From positions 155,627,178 to 155,691,177 of the forward strand of contig OX578136.1 of the NCBI GenBank assembly GCA_951213105.1: a DNA stretch of 64,000 bases, in the 5' to 3' direction. The notes under the pieces are model-generated. The model was not told the DNA's origin, ran no database searches, and was given only the letters and a program-made list of their open reading frames with translations. Position numbers and translations under genes: made by a program. Each line of letters starts with the position of its first letter. The stretch's first letter is position 1. Positions 24,428-36,544 of this stretch are shown piece by piece. This stretch comes from Amaurobius ferox (lineage: Eukaryota; Arthropoda; Arachnida; Araneae; Amaurobiidae).

Positions 24428-24650
24428 AATTCAAAGCCTAAAATTGTTTTATACGCACTCTTTATCAGACCAAAACAGAACAGTTAGAACAATATGCACC
24501 TTTAACAAAAGTTGAGAGTGAATTGCCAATCGCTTTGAACTTTTGTTAAGGGTGCATACTGTTTTAACTATTCAGTTTTGGCCTGATGAAGGGGACTCAT
24601 AACGTCCTCGAAACAATTGTAGTCTCCTAACTGGCATATGACTGTTTTAT
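24428..24650. repeat. Inverted pair of element ends
   Basis: 24468-24513 is repeated inverted at 24537-24582 (phrase 'aacttttgttaagggtgcat' then 'a.tgttntaact.ttc.gttttgg') with a 23-nt spacer. Similarity continues outward on both arms through 'ctgatgaag' to 'aaacaatt'. The arms differ at about 10-15% of positions, so it is an old hairpin, not an assembly fold-back. The right arm carries the hammerhead-like core. Confidence 0.75.
24570..24640 (+). ncRNA. Candidate hammerhead ribozyme motif
   Basis: Contains the conserved core ctgatga (24583-24589), a 6-bp helix II ggggac (24591-24596) pairing with gtcctc (24604-24609, one G-U), then gaaac (24610-24614). A self-complementary caattg follows as a possible short helix III, with 'ta' as cleavage site. 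A weak helix I is possible from ggc/gtc with an outer cagt/actg pairing across internal loops. Hammerheads of this minimal kind with tiny or dimeric helix III are known in Penelope-like retroelements and retrozymes. The diverged left arm of the inverted repeat has lost the gaaa. Activity is not shown. Confidence 0.45.
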
Positions 24651-26078
24651 ACAAGAAATTTTTGTAAGTTGTCTTGCAAGCAGTAATTTGTTTTGTGTTA
24701 TTTCAACCATACTTTGGTATTATTAACTTTAGTATGGAATTTTGATTAAAAATATAGAATAATTGGATTATTAATACTATTTCGGATATGACAGACATTT
24801 ACTAACTATTTAGCTTCCAATTTTTTGAATATATTAAAGTGATAGATATTGTAGAGGAATTTACAGACAGATTAAGAAAAAAAGTATAATCCGTTGTTAT
24901 CGTTTTGGTCATAGACGTTTTGTCTCTTTTTAATATTCAATTAATTTAAATTAATTTGACTCTTATATATAGTTGAATGTTTGGGAATAATTACGAAAAG
25001 CGTTAGTTCTATCTGAGGGGAATGAAATGCTTTCGTAATTTCAAGTGCCTTTACTAGCAATCCTATTAGGATTTTCGATTTATAGAAATAAGACTACTGA
25101 CATGAGATTTTATCGAGAAAATACAAAAGAAACGAAAAAGCAATTTTCACTTTGATGATTGGCGATCTTTAAGGTGAATTGGTACATCCGGAGTTTAACT
25201 TGCCGTGATTAGTGGCCGACAGGTCAATAGTAGTGAACAAATAGTAATCGACACGTCAATAGTTGTCGACTTAAGTAACAATCGTCAGGAAGCACTGTAG
25301 CTAAAGTAGTTCCACCAGTTTTAAGATGCAACATCTAATTGTAAAACGTATTTATAACGTATTCACAATGTTTTCAAACATGTATTTCTTTTAAAATCTT
25401 GAATTAAAATTAATTTTAAAAACGCGCTCCCGTATTCATTAAATGTCTCACCTAAATTTAAGTGAACTGAACAGAGATAAATATTTTTATCACAAAATTC
25501 AGAATAATATTTCTTAATATTAAAACAACGATTTTTACACTCCGTACCCAAATCATGGAAATTCATAGAAATGGCGATACTTTGAAATGAATGGGGGGGG
25601 GGGATATGATACCTAGAGGAAATTGTAGAGAAACCTGTACCACATTTACTTTCCATGAACGAGCATCGGAGAATTATGAAAACGCTTTCAACTGAAAAAT
25701 AAACTAGAATAAAAAGTCATAATCAGTAGTTTCTGGTAATCCCCATTAACGGAAGGGTAAAATTAAAATTTTTAAATTCTCTTTAATGGTAGTAGTATAA
25801 TTTATTACGTCTACAAGCATAATATTCTGATGCATATTATGTTTTGTAATCAAACTAATAGTATGCGTCACAACGCTCTGTCGCAACAATGAAATAATTT
25901 AAACATTTTATCACTCAGCAACGAATTTCTGATGTCACAATGAACATTTACAGCCAATGATAGATGCTTATATTTTTCCATTGTTTGGAGATAATTTTCA
26001 GATAAAATTTCAAGCTGCAGGTACAAAAATACAGCAAATTCTTATATTTGATAAGAAATTCTTATTTTATTTGTAATT

Positions 26079-26121
26079 AAGAAGGTATGGAAAGCTATTA
26101 AGTGTTTCGTCAGAGCCGAGA
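26079..26121 (+). pseudogene. Exon-like segment 1, copy in U3
   Basis: Reads (K)KVWKAIKCFVRAE; the initiator ATG of U4 is AAG here. It is followed directly by gtaagtaca, a consensus 5' splice site, one base shorter than in U4. Loss of the start marks this copy as dead. Confidence 0.45.
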
Positions 26122-27415
26122 GTAAGTACATCCATTTATATGAAAAAAGAAATCAGCAGAAAGATTTCAAAAATAGCTCATTCAATGAGCTGGCTTTTCC
26201 TATTAATTTCGTCAGTATTAAACATAATATTTTATAACCGTGTTAATTATACATGTATTGTATTTTTGCGAATCGTATTATCGCTATTTTCCACAACATA
26301 TATTTTTATTCCGGATAAAGCAAATATCTGCTACAGTTTGAGATGTAGCCGTATCTCTTCAAAATCTAGAATAGTTTTTACGTAGACGTAATCCTTAGAA
26401 GATACATATTTGTTTAAAAACGTCTATATATAGTAATGCTCTTTTTACCATATGCTATTTTTCTTATATTTACTTATGGTTATATATCTGACAAGTACAT
26501 ATTTGCTTGATGTGATGTAATGCAACAACTGTCAAAGGCAGAAGTTCCAGCTCGAGATCGAGATTTCTAAAATCCTTTGCTACATAACTCATCTAAAATA
26601 CTTCGTTTTTAAAATTTTGTTAAATCGAATATTATACATCAGAATTATCTTAATACGTTATTCTCACACACATTTCTGGGTGTTTGTAATTGCATTTGCT
26701 CGGCCTTGCCGTTTAGAGAAATACGTTCAATCGTTTAGTTATTTTTGTAAATTCTGAGACTCACTTCAATGCCAGCAGGTTTTGCCTATGAATTGTGTAC
26801 TTTATTTTAAGACTTTTTATTTCGTGTTCAAAAGCTTAGAAATTAAATTTTACTAAATTGTTTCTATAATAACTATGTTTATCAAATTATTCTTCCGCCC
26901 ACCAGGAATTCCGAAACAAAAGGATCTAGGTTCGAAATCGCAACTCAGACAAATTTAACATGTCGAACAAGTTATATATACCTTTAGCTCGTAATTTAAG
27001 TACTGAACAGGTTATTATTAACCATAGAATGTTTTAGCGTTTGTGACTTTCATTAAATCCCAATTCCCCAATTCAAGTACATTTTACTCATCGTCACCAC
27101 TTTAGGTAAATATTAAATTGAAGGTCTTTAGGGATAAAAACCCTGCATGAAATGTATATATCCTGCATAACTTTTAGGAAAACAGCTGTATTTGACAAAT
27201 CCATTTAAAAATCTCCCTTTTCCTTTCTTAAGGTTGATATTAAAACGAAAGTAAAGCTGTATTATATCTACCGCCATTTGCTCTCGGAGGCAATTCGGAG
27301 ACAATTCTGCCATTTTTTGTTGAATATTAGAAAAAAGTTGAATAAAAATTGATTTGAATATAAAAAAAATCTTTGTGATTCAGATTCCCCGTATAATGAT
27401 TACGTTTTTGCTCAG

Positions 27416-27609
27416 GTTTAAAGGGTGATAATCTGCTGAATAGACTATGTGTGTCGTGGAAAATCTAGTATTCGTACTAGATGAAGACTTGCCCAAATCT
27501 AAAGTCATTTTTAGTGCCCGAATTAAAGAGGTTGAGCCAGAATTCCAAGTTTTTCGCAGAAGATCATACGGATTGATGGAAATATTATTACCGTATCAAG
27601 GATACTCTG
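27416..27609 (+). pseudogene. Exon-like segment 2, copy in U3
   Basis: Begins after a pyrimidine-rich 'tacgtttttgctcag' acceptor. Translation passes through CVVENLVFVLDEDLPK, then a region shifted relative to U4, and EVEPEF. It ends at a position where U4 has gtaagt and this copy has 'ataaga'. Stops before the first cysteine disappear if one extra G is discounted. See the U4 copy for the better-preserved version. Family not recognised. Confidence 0.5.
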
Positions 27610-27899
27610 ATAAGACGTCATTTATTTCGGCTACAAGCATAATAATCCGAGGCAGATTTCGTTTTGTAAACGAACTGATTTTGTGCGTCGCAATGCTCTG
27701 TCGCAACAATGAAATAATTTGAACATTTTAACTCTCAACAACGAATTTCTGATGTCACAATGAACATTCACAGCCAACCATTCACAGCTTATATTTTTCT
27801 ATTGTTTGGTAATCATTTTTAGATAAAATTTCAAGCTGCTAATGTAAAAATACTACAAACTCGTATATTTTATACGGAATTATTATTTTATTTGTAATT

Positions 27900-27943
27900 A
27901 TGAAGGTATGGAAAGCTATTAAGTGTTACGTTAAAGCCGAGAA
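27900..27943 (+). pseudogene. Exon-like segment 1, copy in U4
   Basis: Reads MKVWKAIKCYVKAE and ends in 'gaa' directly before gtaagtaca (donor, phase 2). It is the best-preserved of the four copies, with both ATG and donor. Joining to segment 2 of this unit (acceptor at 29319) keeps the reading frame for FK before stops intervene. An alternative is a tiny independent ORF. Confidence 0.45.
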
Positions 27944-28547
27944 GTAAGTACATCCATTTATAATTTACATGAAAAAAGAAACCAGCAGAAAGATTTCAAA
28001 AATAGCGCCATTCAATGAGCTGGCTTTTCCTATTAGTTTCGTCAGTATTAAACATAATATTTTATATAACCGTGTTAATTACACATGTATTGTATTTTTG
28101 CAAATCGTATTATCGCTTTTTTCCACAACATATATTTTTATTCCGGATAAAGCAAATATCTGCTACAGTTTGAGATGCAGCCGCATCTCTTCAAAATCTA
28201 GAATAGTTTTTACGTAGACGTAATCCTTAGAAGATACATTTTTGTTTAAAAACGTCTATGTATAGTAATGCTCTTTTTACCATATGCCATTTTGCTTATA
28301 TATTTACTTGTGATTATATATCTTACATTTGCTTGATATCATGTAATGAAACTACTGTCAAAGGCAGAAGTTCCAGTCCGATATGATCTGTCGAGGTTTC
28401 TAAAATCCTTTGTTGCATAACGCATCTAAAATATTTAGTTTATAAAAAATTTTTAGATCGAATATTATACATCAGAATTATCTTTATGCGTTATTCTCAC
28501 ACGCATTTATGAGTGTTTGTAATTGTATTTGCTCGCCCTTGCTGTGT

Positions 28548-28605
28548 TGAAAACCCAGACCACACGACCAACCCGAAGGCTTATGGTAGCAAGATGTGTG
28601 GCCGG
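28548..28605 (-). mobile_element. SINE fragment, 5'-truncated
   Basis: A 58-bp insertion in U4 relative to U3, flanked by the 14-bp target duplication cgcccttgctgtgt (28534-28547 and 28606-28619). Minus-strand sequence ends 'ggtctgggttttcaac', like the tails of the SINEs at 32.2 and 35.0 kb. It shows that the U3/U4 duplication is older than this insertion. Confidence 0.85.
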
Positions 28606-29319
28606 CGCCCTTGCTGTGTAGAGAAATACGTTAAATCGTTTAGTTATTTTTGTAAATTCTGAGACACACGTCAATGCAGTTGGCTTTGAGTATGAATTGT
28701 GTATCTTCTTTTAAGTTTTTTATTTCGTGTTCAAAAGCTTAGAAAGTAAAATTTTACTGAATTGCTTCTATAATAACTATGCTTATCTAATTATTCTTCT
28801 GCCCACTGGAATTCCGAAACAAAAGTATCTAGGTTCGGAATCGAATCTCAGACAAATTTAACAGGTCGAACAAGTTATATATGCCTATAGCACGTAATAT
28901 AAATACTGCACAGGTTGTTATTAACCATATAATATTTTAGCGTTTGTGACGTTCATTAAATCCCATTTCCCCAATTCAAGTACATTTTACTCATCGTCAC
29001 CGCTTTAGGTACATATTCAGTTGAAGATCTTTAAGGTTAAAAACCCTTCATGAAATGTATATATCCTGCATATCGTTTAGGAAAATGACCCTATTTGACA
29101 AATCCATTTAAAATCTCCCTTTTCCTTTCTTAAAATTGATATTAAAACGAGAGTAAAACTGCATTATATCTACCGCCATTTGCTCTTGGAAACAATTCGG
29201 AGACAATTCTGCCACTTTTTGTTGAATATTAGAAAAAAAAAAGTTGAATGAAAATTTAATTGGATATAAAATTTTTTTGACTCAGACCCCCCAGTATAAT
29301 GATTACGTTTTTCGCTCAG

Positions 29320-29526
29320 GTTTAAAAGGTGATAATCTTCTGAAGAGAAGAGACTGTATGTGTCGTGGATAATCTAGTATTCAAACTAGATGAAGACTTG
29401 CCCAAACCCATCAAGGTCTTTCTTCGTGCCCTAGTTAAAGAGGTTGAGCCAGAATTCCATGCCAAGTTTTTCTCAGAGGATCCTATGGGTTGATGGAAAT
29501 ATAATTATCGTATCAAGGATACTGTG
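29320..29526 (+). pseudogene. Exon-like segment 2, copy in U4
   Basis: Lies between a good acceptor (tttttcgctcag) and a good donor (actgtg|gtaagt). The main frame reads VCVVDNLVFKLDEDLPKPI, then KVFLRALVKEVEPEFHAKFF, then SEDPMG, a TGA where tryptophan would fit, and WKYNYRIKDTV up to the donor. The upstream part is out of frame: KGDNLL is visible one frame away. The length of a typical exon, two splice signals, acidic and hydrophobic periodicity and a second copy 1.9 kb away all support a former coding exon. The stop and frameshift make it a pseudogene. I do not recognise the protein family. Confidence 0.6.
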
Positions 29527-29559
29527 GTAAGTCGAGTCTTGAGTTTGCCTGTAAAGCTG

Positions 29560-31460
29560 TTTATTTAATAGCTCCGAAAAATAAAAAGTAGAATTTAGAA
29601 AATTTAAGTAATAAAGTTAATTTCAAACACATCTGATGTATTCAACACATAATTTTTGCTGCAATGTTATCATATGTACTTCAAAGATATCTCTAATTCA
29701 ACCAACCTGCTACATTAAATACGCAGAAAGGGAAATAAAAATACATCGTGTGTTTATTAGATAGCTTCCCTCTTGCACGCAAATAGAATAGTCGGTCGTG
29801 GTAAAGTAGTGATGTTAAATAAAAGAACACTTTCTATTTGGGTGTGACACTGGCATAAATATAAAACAATGGGACAAAAGGGCCTAGAAATGAAAATGTG
29901 TGTCAACTTTGACATCACAATATAATTTTTCCAAACATAATTGACCAAATATCGTACTTAGTTTAATTGCATTAGATATCTTGGATAATTTTCCCGCACC
30001 TGTAGATGTGTAGTTTGCATCGCAAAAAAGTCGCAATTTCTTTACTATCGACAATTTTATGGAACTTTGGTGAAAAAGGGAATATTTTGTGCTTAACCAT
30101 ATGAGAGAATTTATTTCACTATCGCTTATCATTACGGTTTTGAAGTTCCACCTTTCCGCTTGGCGCCATTTGCAGCTATCAATTTAATTGGCGTTTGTGT
30201 ATTTTAACTATCATTCTATGTGCAACCTGCTACACAACGAATGCAAATAATCTTGGTAATAATATAATCCACTTGATTCTTGATGGACATCGAAACCAAG
30301 TTAACAGACATATTCTAATTTACAAGATCTTTAGTTTGCATCTTTTTTAAGCAGGCGCTAATAAGCATGTCATATGTGATTTTATTTTTTTCGAATGTTA
30401 CTATTTCAATAGTTTGCAGAATTGCAAGATAGAGTATCATTTGAAATAATTTGGAAAAATAAAGATAATTGTGCTTTTCTTTCTGAAATTGTAAAACGTA
30501 ATGTATATACTTATGTTATTTTCATGATCTTTCATACATTTTACAAGTACAACATATCGCAACCTTTTCATGTTATAAGTAGAAAAAGTAAGAGACTTGG
30601 GAGCGAATGGTAATTCTAATGGTAATGGTAATTCGCACAGGAAATTCTAAAGATTTAGATTGATTTATATAAAAGGCGACCTCATTTAAATTATTCAAAG
30701 ATGTCACAGAGGTAAATATTCCATCGCATTCCTTTATGTAGGCTACAATTAAGTTATCTTTATAGAGAAGGTTTATTTTGAGAATTAAAAATATAGTTCT
30801 CCAACGAGTATAGAAAAGTTGTGAAAAGCAAAAGTAGCAAAATCAATTTCAAGTGTGATATTTAAAACAGTATTACATATATTCTAATATATTTTTAAAA
30901 CACGTGTCCTTCTGAAATACTGTTATAGACACATTAATTACAATTAATGAATGCTATTGTGTTTTTCATTTTGCTTTTCATTAACGGCGAGATTCTTGCA
31001 AAAGTCATATGACGGGTTTGAAGTGAAGAGGGTATACGTGCTGGGTGCTATCAATCTTGCGTGCATCTACAATGTCAGTGGAATTCTATTTTTCTGTGTG
31101 CTTTCTTACACATACACGTCTATTATTATTATAATATTAATTTAGTAGGTTATGTTAAAAAATGGTACGTAACGGTGATATGGTTATAACAATTCGATGT
31201 TCTTAAAATTGTATGTAACTTTATGACTATAATCCATAAAAAAATTTTTCTTAAGATAAATTAAGCCGTTATCTACTAATGAAACATTTATGAATCTAAT
31301 TAATAGTTTTTTAATATGTTTTGAAATAATTAGTTCAGTGTTGTATCCACCGCATTTCGAAAGATGTATACTATAGGATTAGTATCAAACATAAAAAACA
31401 TTAGGAATTAATCGTATAGTAGCCAAAAGTTTAATAATTAGCTATTTGAATTAAATTTTT
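29560..31460. other. Anonymous AT-rich DNA
   Basis: Nothing shared with the rest of the window. An open stretch near 30951-31145 translates without a recognisable motif. Confidence 0.4.
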
Positions 31461-31499
31461 TAATTGTGTAACTTATATCTCTTTATGTTTAAAAAAAAC

Positions 31500-31800
31500 T
31501 TGATGCAGCCGTTGACAAATCATTTCATAATAGAGAGATATTCTGTCAAGGCTAGCGCTGGAACTATAGCATCAAATGATTTTCAATTCGGCATGATTAA
31601 TGCATTGGCATGTATCGCCCCCTATTTTGCTTATAATCGGACAGAACTTTCTATTAGTTTTTTATATTTTATATTTTATTTTCTATTTTTTTATTTTTTT
31701 GAAGATAAACTTTTTTACACTACTTTTGTATGAACATTTTATTTTCTTTGCTCTATCTTCAAAATCTAATCTTTCATTGTTGAAAGCGATATTACCATGA
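31500..31800 (-). repeat. Repeat E, copy 1
   Basis: On the minus strand it matches 44940-45310 and 43700-43930 through 'atcatttgatgc', 'agccttgacagaatat' and 'caacaatgaaagattagatt'. No coding capacity is evident. Confidence 0.65.
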
Positions 31801-33520
31801 GCGATATTATATGAGGTACATAAGTTACATTAGTTACTGGTAATGTATTTTGTTATCTTCAATATCTTTTGGGGAAATTTTTATGGTTCGCTTTATTAGT
31901 TTGAGATCCCTGCTCTGATAAAGAAGCCGCTTAATTTCTTCTGGTATTGATTACAACATGTTGCACTTGTGCTGTTGAGTATATTCGTTATTGAAAATTA
32001 CTTCAATTACCCTCTAAGACTATTTTAGATGTCTTTCAGATAGAACAAATTAGAAACTGAAATATCCATACCAAACGTAGGTAGTTTTTAAGGCATAACA
32101 AAGAGGACCTCAAAGCTGTAAATGATGGTGAGTAAACAAAAGTACAAGAGAAATAAATATTACAAGTTACACTAGTTGTTGTTATTGTTGTTACCCAGAC
32201 CGTCCGACCTACCAGAAAGGTGTAAGGTAACTGATTGGACGACCGGGAAGTGCCACCCAATTTAGACCGGAACCCAGTGGGGGAGGCATCCACAGGGACC
32301 GTACCCTCCTTCCCCTACCACCAACCTCACGGAAGGACTTACGGACCCACATGTTTAACGTGATCGTACTCCGCGTGAACACGGCGGCAGTTTTGGCAGT
32401 GGCTGGAATCGAACCCGGGCCTACCGAGTGCAACTCCATCGCGCTAACCAATGGGCTACCGCGCCCGGAAGTTGCACTAGTTGTACTTATTTATTTACCT
32501 CATATAATTACTGGTAAGTATATGAGGTACATAAGTTACTGGTAATGTATTTTTTTTTATCTTCAATAGCTTTCGGGGAAAGTTCTTATGGTTAACTTTA
32601 TTAGATTGAGATCCCTGCTCTGTGAAACAAGTAGCTTAATTACTTCTGATATTGATATGGAAATGTTACTCTTGTACAGTTGAGTATTTTCTTTACGGAA
32701 AATTACTTCAATTTCTTTCTAAGACTATTTTAGCTGTCTTTCAGGTGGAACAAATTAGCAACTGAAGCATCCATACCTAACGTTAGTTTTTGGGGCATAA
32801 CAAAGAGGACCTCAAAGCTGTAAATAGTGGTGAGTAAACAAAAGTAAAAGAGAAGTAAATATTACAACAAGTTATACTAGTTGTACCTATTTATTTACCT
32901 CATATACTTACTAGTAAGTTTATGAGGTACATAAGTTGCATAAGTTACTGGTAATGTATTTTTTTTATCTTCATTAGCTTTTGGGGAAATTTTTTAAGGT
33001 TCGCTTTATTAGTTTAAATATACTTCTTGTATATACTTCTAAATATACTTCCTGTATATACTTGTATATACTTATATGATCTTAAATATACTTCTTGTAT
33101 CTACTTGTAATATTTACTTCTTTGTTATGCCTTTCAGTTGGAACAAATTAGCAACTGAAGCATCCAAACCTAACTTATGTATTTTTTGAGACATAACAAA
33201 CAGAACCTCAAAGCTGTAAATGATGGTGAGTAAGCAAAAGTAAAAGAGAAGTAAATATTGCAAAAAGTTACACTAGTTGAACCTATTGATTTACATCCTA
33301 TACTTACTGGTAAGTATATGAGGTACATAAGTTACGGGTAATGGAATTTTTTTTTATCTTTAATAGCTTTTGGGGAAATTTTTTATGGTTCGCACTTTAT
33401 TAATTTGAGATCCCTTCTCTGTGAAACAAGCCACTTAATTACTTCTTATATTGATATGGAAATATTACGTGCTGTTGAGTATTTTCGTTATTGAAAATCA
33501 CTGCAATTTACCTCTAAAGG
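31800..33520. repeat. 0.4 kb tandem repeat with palindrome, main block
   Basis: About four diverged units (31800, 32500, 32890 and 33290 onward). Each contains 'gtctttcaggtggaacaaat', 'gcaactgaagcatccatacc', 'gacctcaaagctgtaaat', 'tacactagttg', the palindromic 'cctcatatactta/taagtatatgagg' and 'gagatccctgctctg'. The third unit has an expanded 'atatacttcttgt' patch (33010-33115). The array resumes at 36545 after an insertion. Confidence 0.88.
32180..32468 (-). mobile_element. tRNA-derived SINE, near full length
   Basis: The minus strand starts 'cgcggtagcccattggttag' (A box) and has 'gggttcgattcc' (B box) about 30 nt later. A non-tRNA body follows and the 3' end reads 'ggtctgggtaacaacaata' with (AAC)-type tail. 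It is flanked by aagttacactagttgt (32164-32179) and aagttgcactagttgt (32469-32484), a 16-bp target duplication with one difference. Transcribed by RNA polymerase III in life and mobilised by a partner LINE; no partner is identified here. Reading frames across it are spurious. Confidence 0.93.
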
Positions 33521-34222
33521 CCATATCACATCCAAGAACTTTTGGAACAACCAAACTGATTCAGACAACTTTTCCACCAATTTTCTGGCAAAAAGGTTGG
33601 TGATAGGGTTGTCGGACAATTGAAGAAGAGAAGTTGTACTAAATGAAAAACTGCGAGTAAAAGCACTGTATTTTTATCACCTTTTTGGCGAGAAATATAC
33701 AGTTGTTCATTTTGCAACATTGCGGTTAGAGTTAGGGCTGCGTGTATACCGCTTGACGATTCGTCTGTTTTACATTACATGGATATTACAGATCGATTTT
33801 GCATTGAAGTCTCTAAAATTTTAATGTGCGCTGATTTTTCGCCTAATTATGGGTTTCGGATTATTTTATAGCAGGTATTTAACCACATATATAAAGTTAT
33901 TTATATAAATATATAATATATATACTACGTTATAATTTGAATTACTCATTGAATGGCTGCAAATTAGTTTTTACTGATACTCGACATATTCTATTCAACA
34001 AACACTATATCTATTGAAAACAAATTACCAATTATCTAATATTTATGAAATACTTTGAAGTTGAATGAGCTGCTAAATTTATATCAACAATTAAGCTATG
34101 GATGAGTTTGCTTTCAATTATTATCATTTTTTATAGCTCACGTTATGCAATTAACTACAATAAAATACATTTATTGTGTTTAAAATTTTTTGATATTTAA
34201 CTTAAAAAAAATCTTTCATCAA

Positions 34223-35522
34223 CAAGAAAGATCAATTATGCATAAAACATTGATTATGAAACACTTTCCAACTTCAATGCAATTTTTTATAAACATCGCT
34301 AAAATCCGATACATTCCTCGGTAATAATTTTAAAATTATCACAATACTACATTAATTTATTATATTTGAAAACTTAAAACTTCATCGAAAAAAATGAACT
34401 TTATTCAAATGACGGCATTGAAATATAAATTGGCTGGTTTAAACATCTCTAAAGTGCGATACATTCTTCGGTAATATTTTTAAAATTATCATAATACTAC
34501 AATAATTTATTATATTTGAAAACTCAATCGAAAACAAATGAACTTTATTCAAATGAAATATAAATCGACTTGCTCTCTCTATAACAGCAGCATTTCATTC
34601 ATAAACTTTTTCCATTCGTTTCATTCATCACAATACTAAAACTTTATCGAAAAAATCGTCTGGATCTGTAAGTAAAATCAATGAATGTTTCATTCATATC
34701 AGCTATATTGCAGACTCCATGAGCTAAATAATTTTACTTTAAAGAAATGCAGCAATTCTTATACAACTCATTCAACATATTTTGCTGTTTACATTCTCCA
34801 GAAGTGAACATTTGGCTTCGTTGTAGAAATAATCAAAGTTGGATGATCATTTAAACTCAAATATATTTTAATTGCGTTGTTTCAGTATGTAGATGCACAG
34901 AATTTAAGCAAAAAGTAAAGCGGTTTTTGGAAGGATACAACACTAAATATGAATTAAAAAGAACTTTAAAAATCACGACTTTTACACAAGATGGATGCCC
35001 CCGACCGTCCAAACAGTTACCTTACACCTTTCTGGTAGGTCGGACGGTCTGGGTTTCAACAACAACAAGATAGATGCCATATTTTATTTTGAAATGAGTT
35101 ACGTGAACTTTTCATATAATGGTCACGTGATCTCTTCATATAAAGGGTGTAAATATTATTTTAATTTTTATTTAAAATACTACTGAATATATTTTGCTAA
35201 AATTATTTTTATATATTCTACGGAATAATTTGAATATTTCCTAAAACTTTCGAAGCAATTTGTGAATTTTAAATTCGCTTAAAAAATGTTTGAAAAATTG
35301 GGTCCCATAGGGTTAAATGTATTTCATTTTTTCAACCCGGGTTCAATCCAAAACTCATTGGGTGATATTATTCTATTATATTCCCATGGGCCCCACAGAC
35401 CGTCTGAATAACATACTAAAATTTCATTTGGATAAAGTCATTTTTACGGCAGTTATCGTGCTAAAGGAAAGACAGAATGAATGAACAAAGTCATATACAC
35501 TTTTCAACTTTGTTGTAAAGTG
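34223..35522 (-). mobile_element. Family C element, copy C3
   Basis: Runs from 'caagaaagatcaattatgc' to 'tcaactttgttgtaaagtg', followed by TTAA (35523-35526). Contains a roughly 165-bp internal duplication ('gcgatacattc(t/c)tcggtaat' at 34310 and 34456) and a SINE fragment. Nested inside the 3 kb element. Confidence 0.82.
35000..35066 (+). mobile_element. SINE 3' fragment
   Basis: 67 bp ending 'ggtctgggtttcaacaacaac', flanked by aagatggatgcc (34988-34999) and aagatagatgcc (35067-35078). The empty site is visible in copy C1 near 3808 ('atggatgccatatttt'). 5'-truncated, as expected of incomplete reverse transcription. Confidence 0.88.
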
Positions 35523-36544
35523 TTAAAAATCACCATTTACATTTTAGAGTCCTGAATATTTTTTTAAACATTGTTTACAATTTTAAAAGTGATATTCAGA
35601 CATATTTAATATATTATCAGAAAATATTTAATTTAGGGAAAAATTAAAAAGCACAAATTTATATTTCTGACGAAATTCGAAAAACGTTAATTTTCAAAGT
35701 TCAAAGTTTTTGTATTTAAAAAAATAGCATAGGAAGTAAAATTTAAATGTTAAATGCTATCTTCAAAACATGTTGAATACATAGGCTTAAAGCTAATAAA
35801 CAACTGTTCTTTCTTATTAAACTCATTTGTACCCATACCTAAATTATGTTTGTTACATAATGACAATGCTCATATATACAGACAAAACTCATATTTTAGT
35901 TATTAGTTTTGTAAATAAATGCATAACTTCAAGTAAATTGCAAACATTTTAAAATTACAATTTTGGAGGTCACATACAAACAAAAATGTAAACAAAATAT
36001 TATTAAAAAACAAGAAAAATTTAGGAACAATATGTCATAATTCCAAAGCAAACTTTTACTACATAGGGCAATTTCTATAACTGGTTCAGCAATAAAATAG
36101 TATATCTGGTATAACAAACAGATCGGTTGAAATATTGCAGTACACGCTAATTTCTCATAAAAGTGCTGCAACTCTGTATGTTTAACATAATCCCAGAAGC
36201 GTCTAATATTGTGAACATAAATATCATGAATATATGTCATAAGTCAAGTTTATGATCATGCAACAAAATATAAACGAAAAATATACAAAACCTATCTGTT
36301 TAAAAGTGTATTCCAAATGCTCATCATATAAATAAAATATAATATAATAATATATTATAAAAAAATATATACAGCCGATTTTTCTGCTCGGTCCAGAAAA
36401 CGTTGTTCAGTGTTGTCGCGACTTTTCGCGCTTATCACACATTCGTTTACCCTCAACTCGGGGTAAAAATTGTTCAAAAAGTTGGTTGTCCGAAAAATTG
36501 CCTGAAAAGTTCTTGAATGTGTTCTTTATTTCAAAGCCTTAAGA

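Larger units (their letters stand above)
24960..27618 (+). repeat. Duplication unit U3 (with U5-like leader)
   Basis: 24960-25440 matches U5; 25610 onward matches U1/U2. From about 25801 it is a close copy of U4 (27619-29528), period roughly 1.8 kb, with many small differences and a few indels. It contains exon-like segments at 26079 and 27416. Confidence 0.85.
27619..29530 (+). repeat. Duplication unit U4
   Basis: Tandem copy of 25801-27618. Differences include a 58-bp SINE fragment (28548-28605) present only here, and a complete ATG and both splice donors in the two exon-like segments. Divergence looks like 10-15% by eye. Confidence 0.85.
33521..36531. mobile_element. 3 kb element with inverted ends, flanked by TTAA-like sites
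   Basis: Splits the 0.4 kb tandem repeat. Left end 'catatcacatccaagaact'; inverted right end 'gaacacattcaagaactttt', with 'ggc' preceding each. Neighbouring bases are ctctAAAG left and ccTTAA right, where the uninterrupted unit reads cctctaag. The interior includes a family C copy and otherwise AT-rich DNA, with no transposase recognised. The 103-codon frame at 35929-36240 has no known domain. Exact ends are uncertain by about 10 bp. Confidence 0.6.

Noticed and set aside
27128..27313. Minus-strand frame with a plausible protein-like composition in U3
   Set aside because: The equivalent frame in U4 has a stop and diverges without codon bias; the region lies between the exon-like segments on the other strand.
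31010..31145. Possible exon (YDGFEVKRVYVLGAIN)
   Set aside because: No splice signals or second copy, and its codon use is indistinguishable from chance.
32209..32545. Three overlapping open frames with good-looking amino-acid composition
   Set aside because: They fall within a SINE flanked by a target duplication.
33521..36531. piggyBac transposon, because of TTAA-like borders
   Set aside because: No CCC/GGG-type termini and no transposase; kept as an unclassified element.
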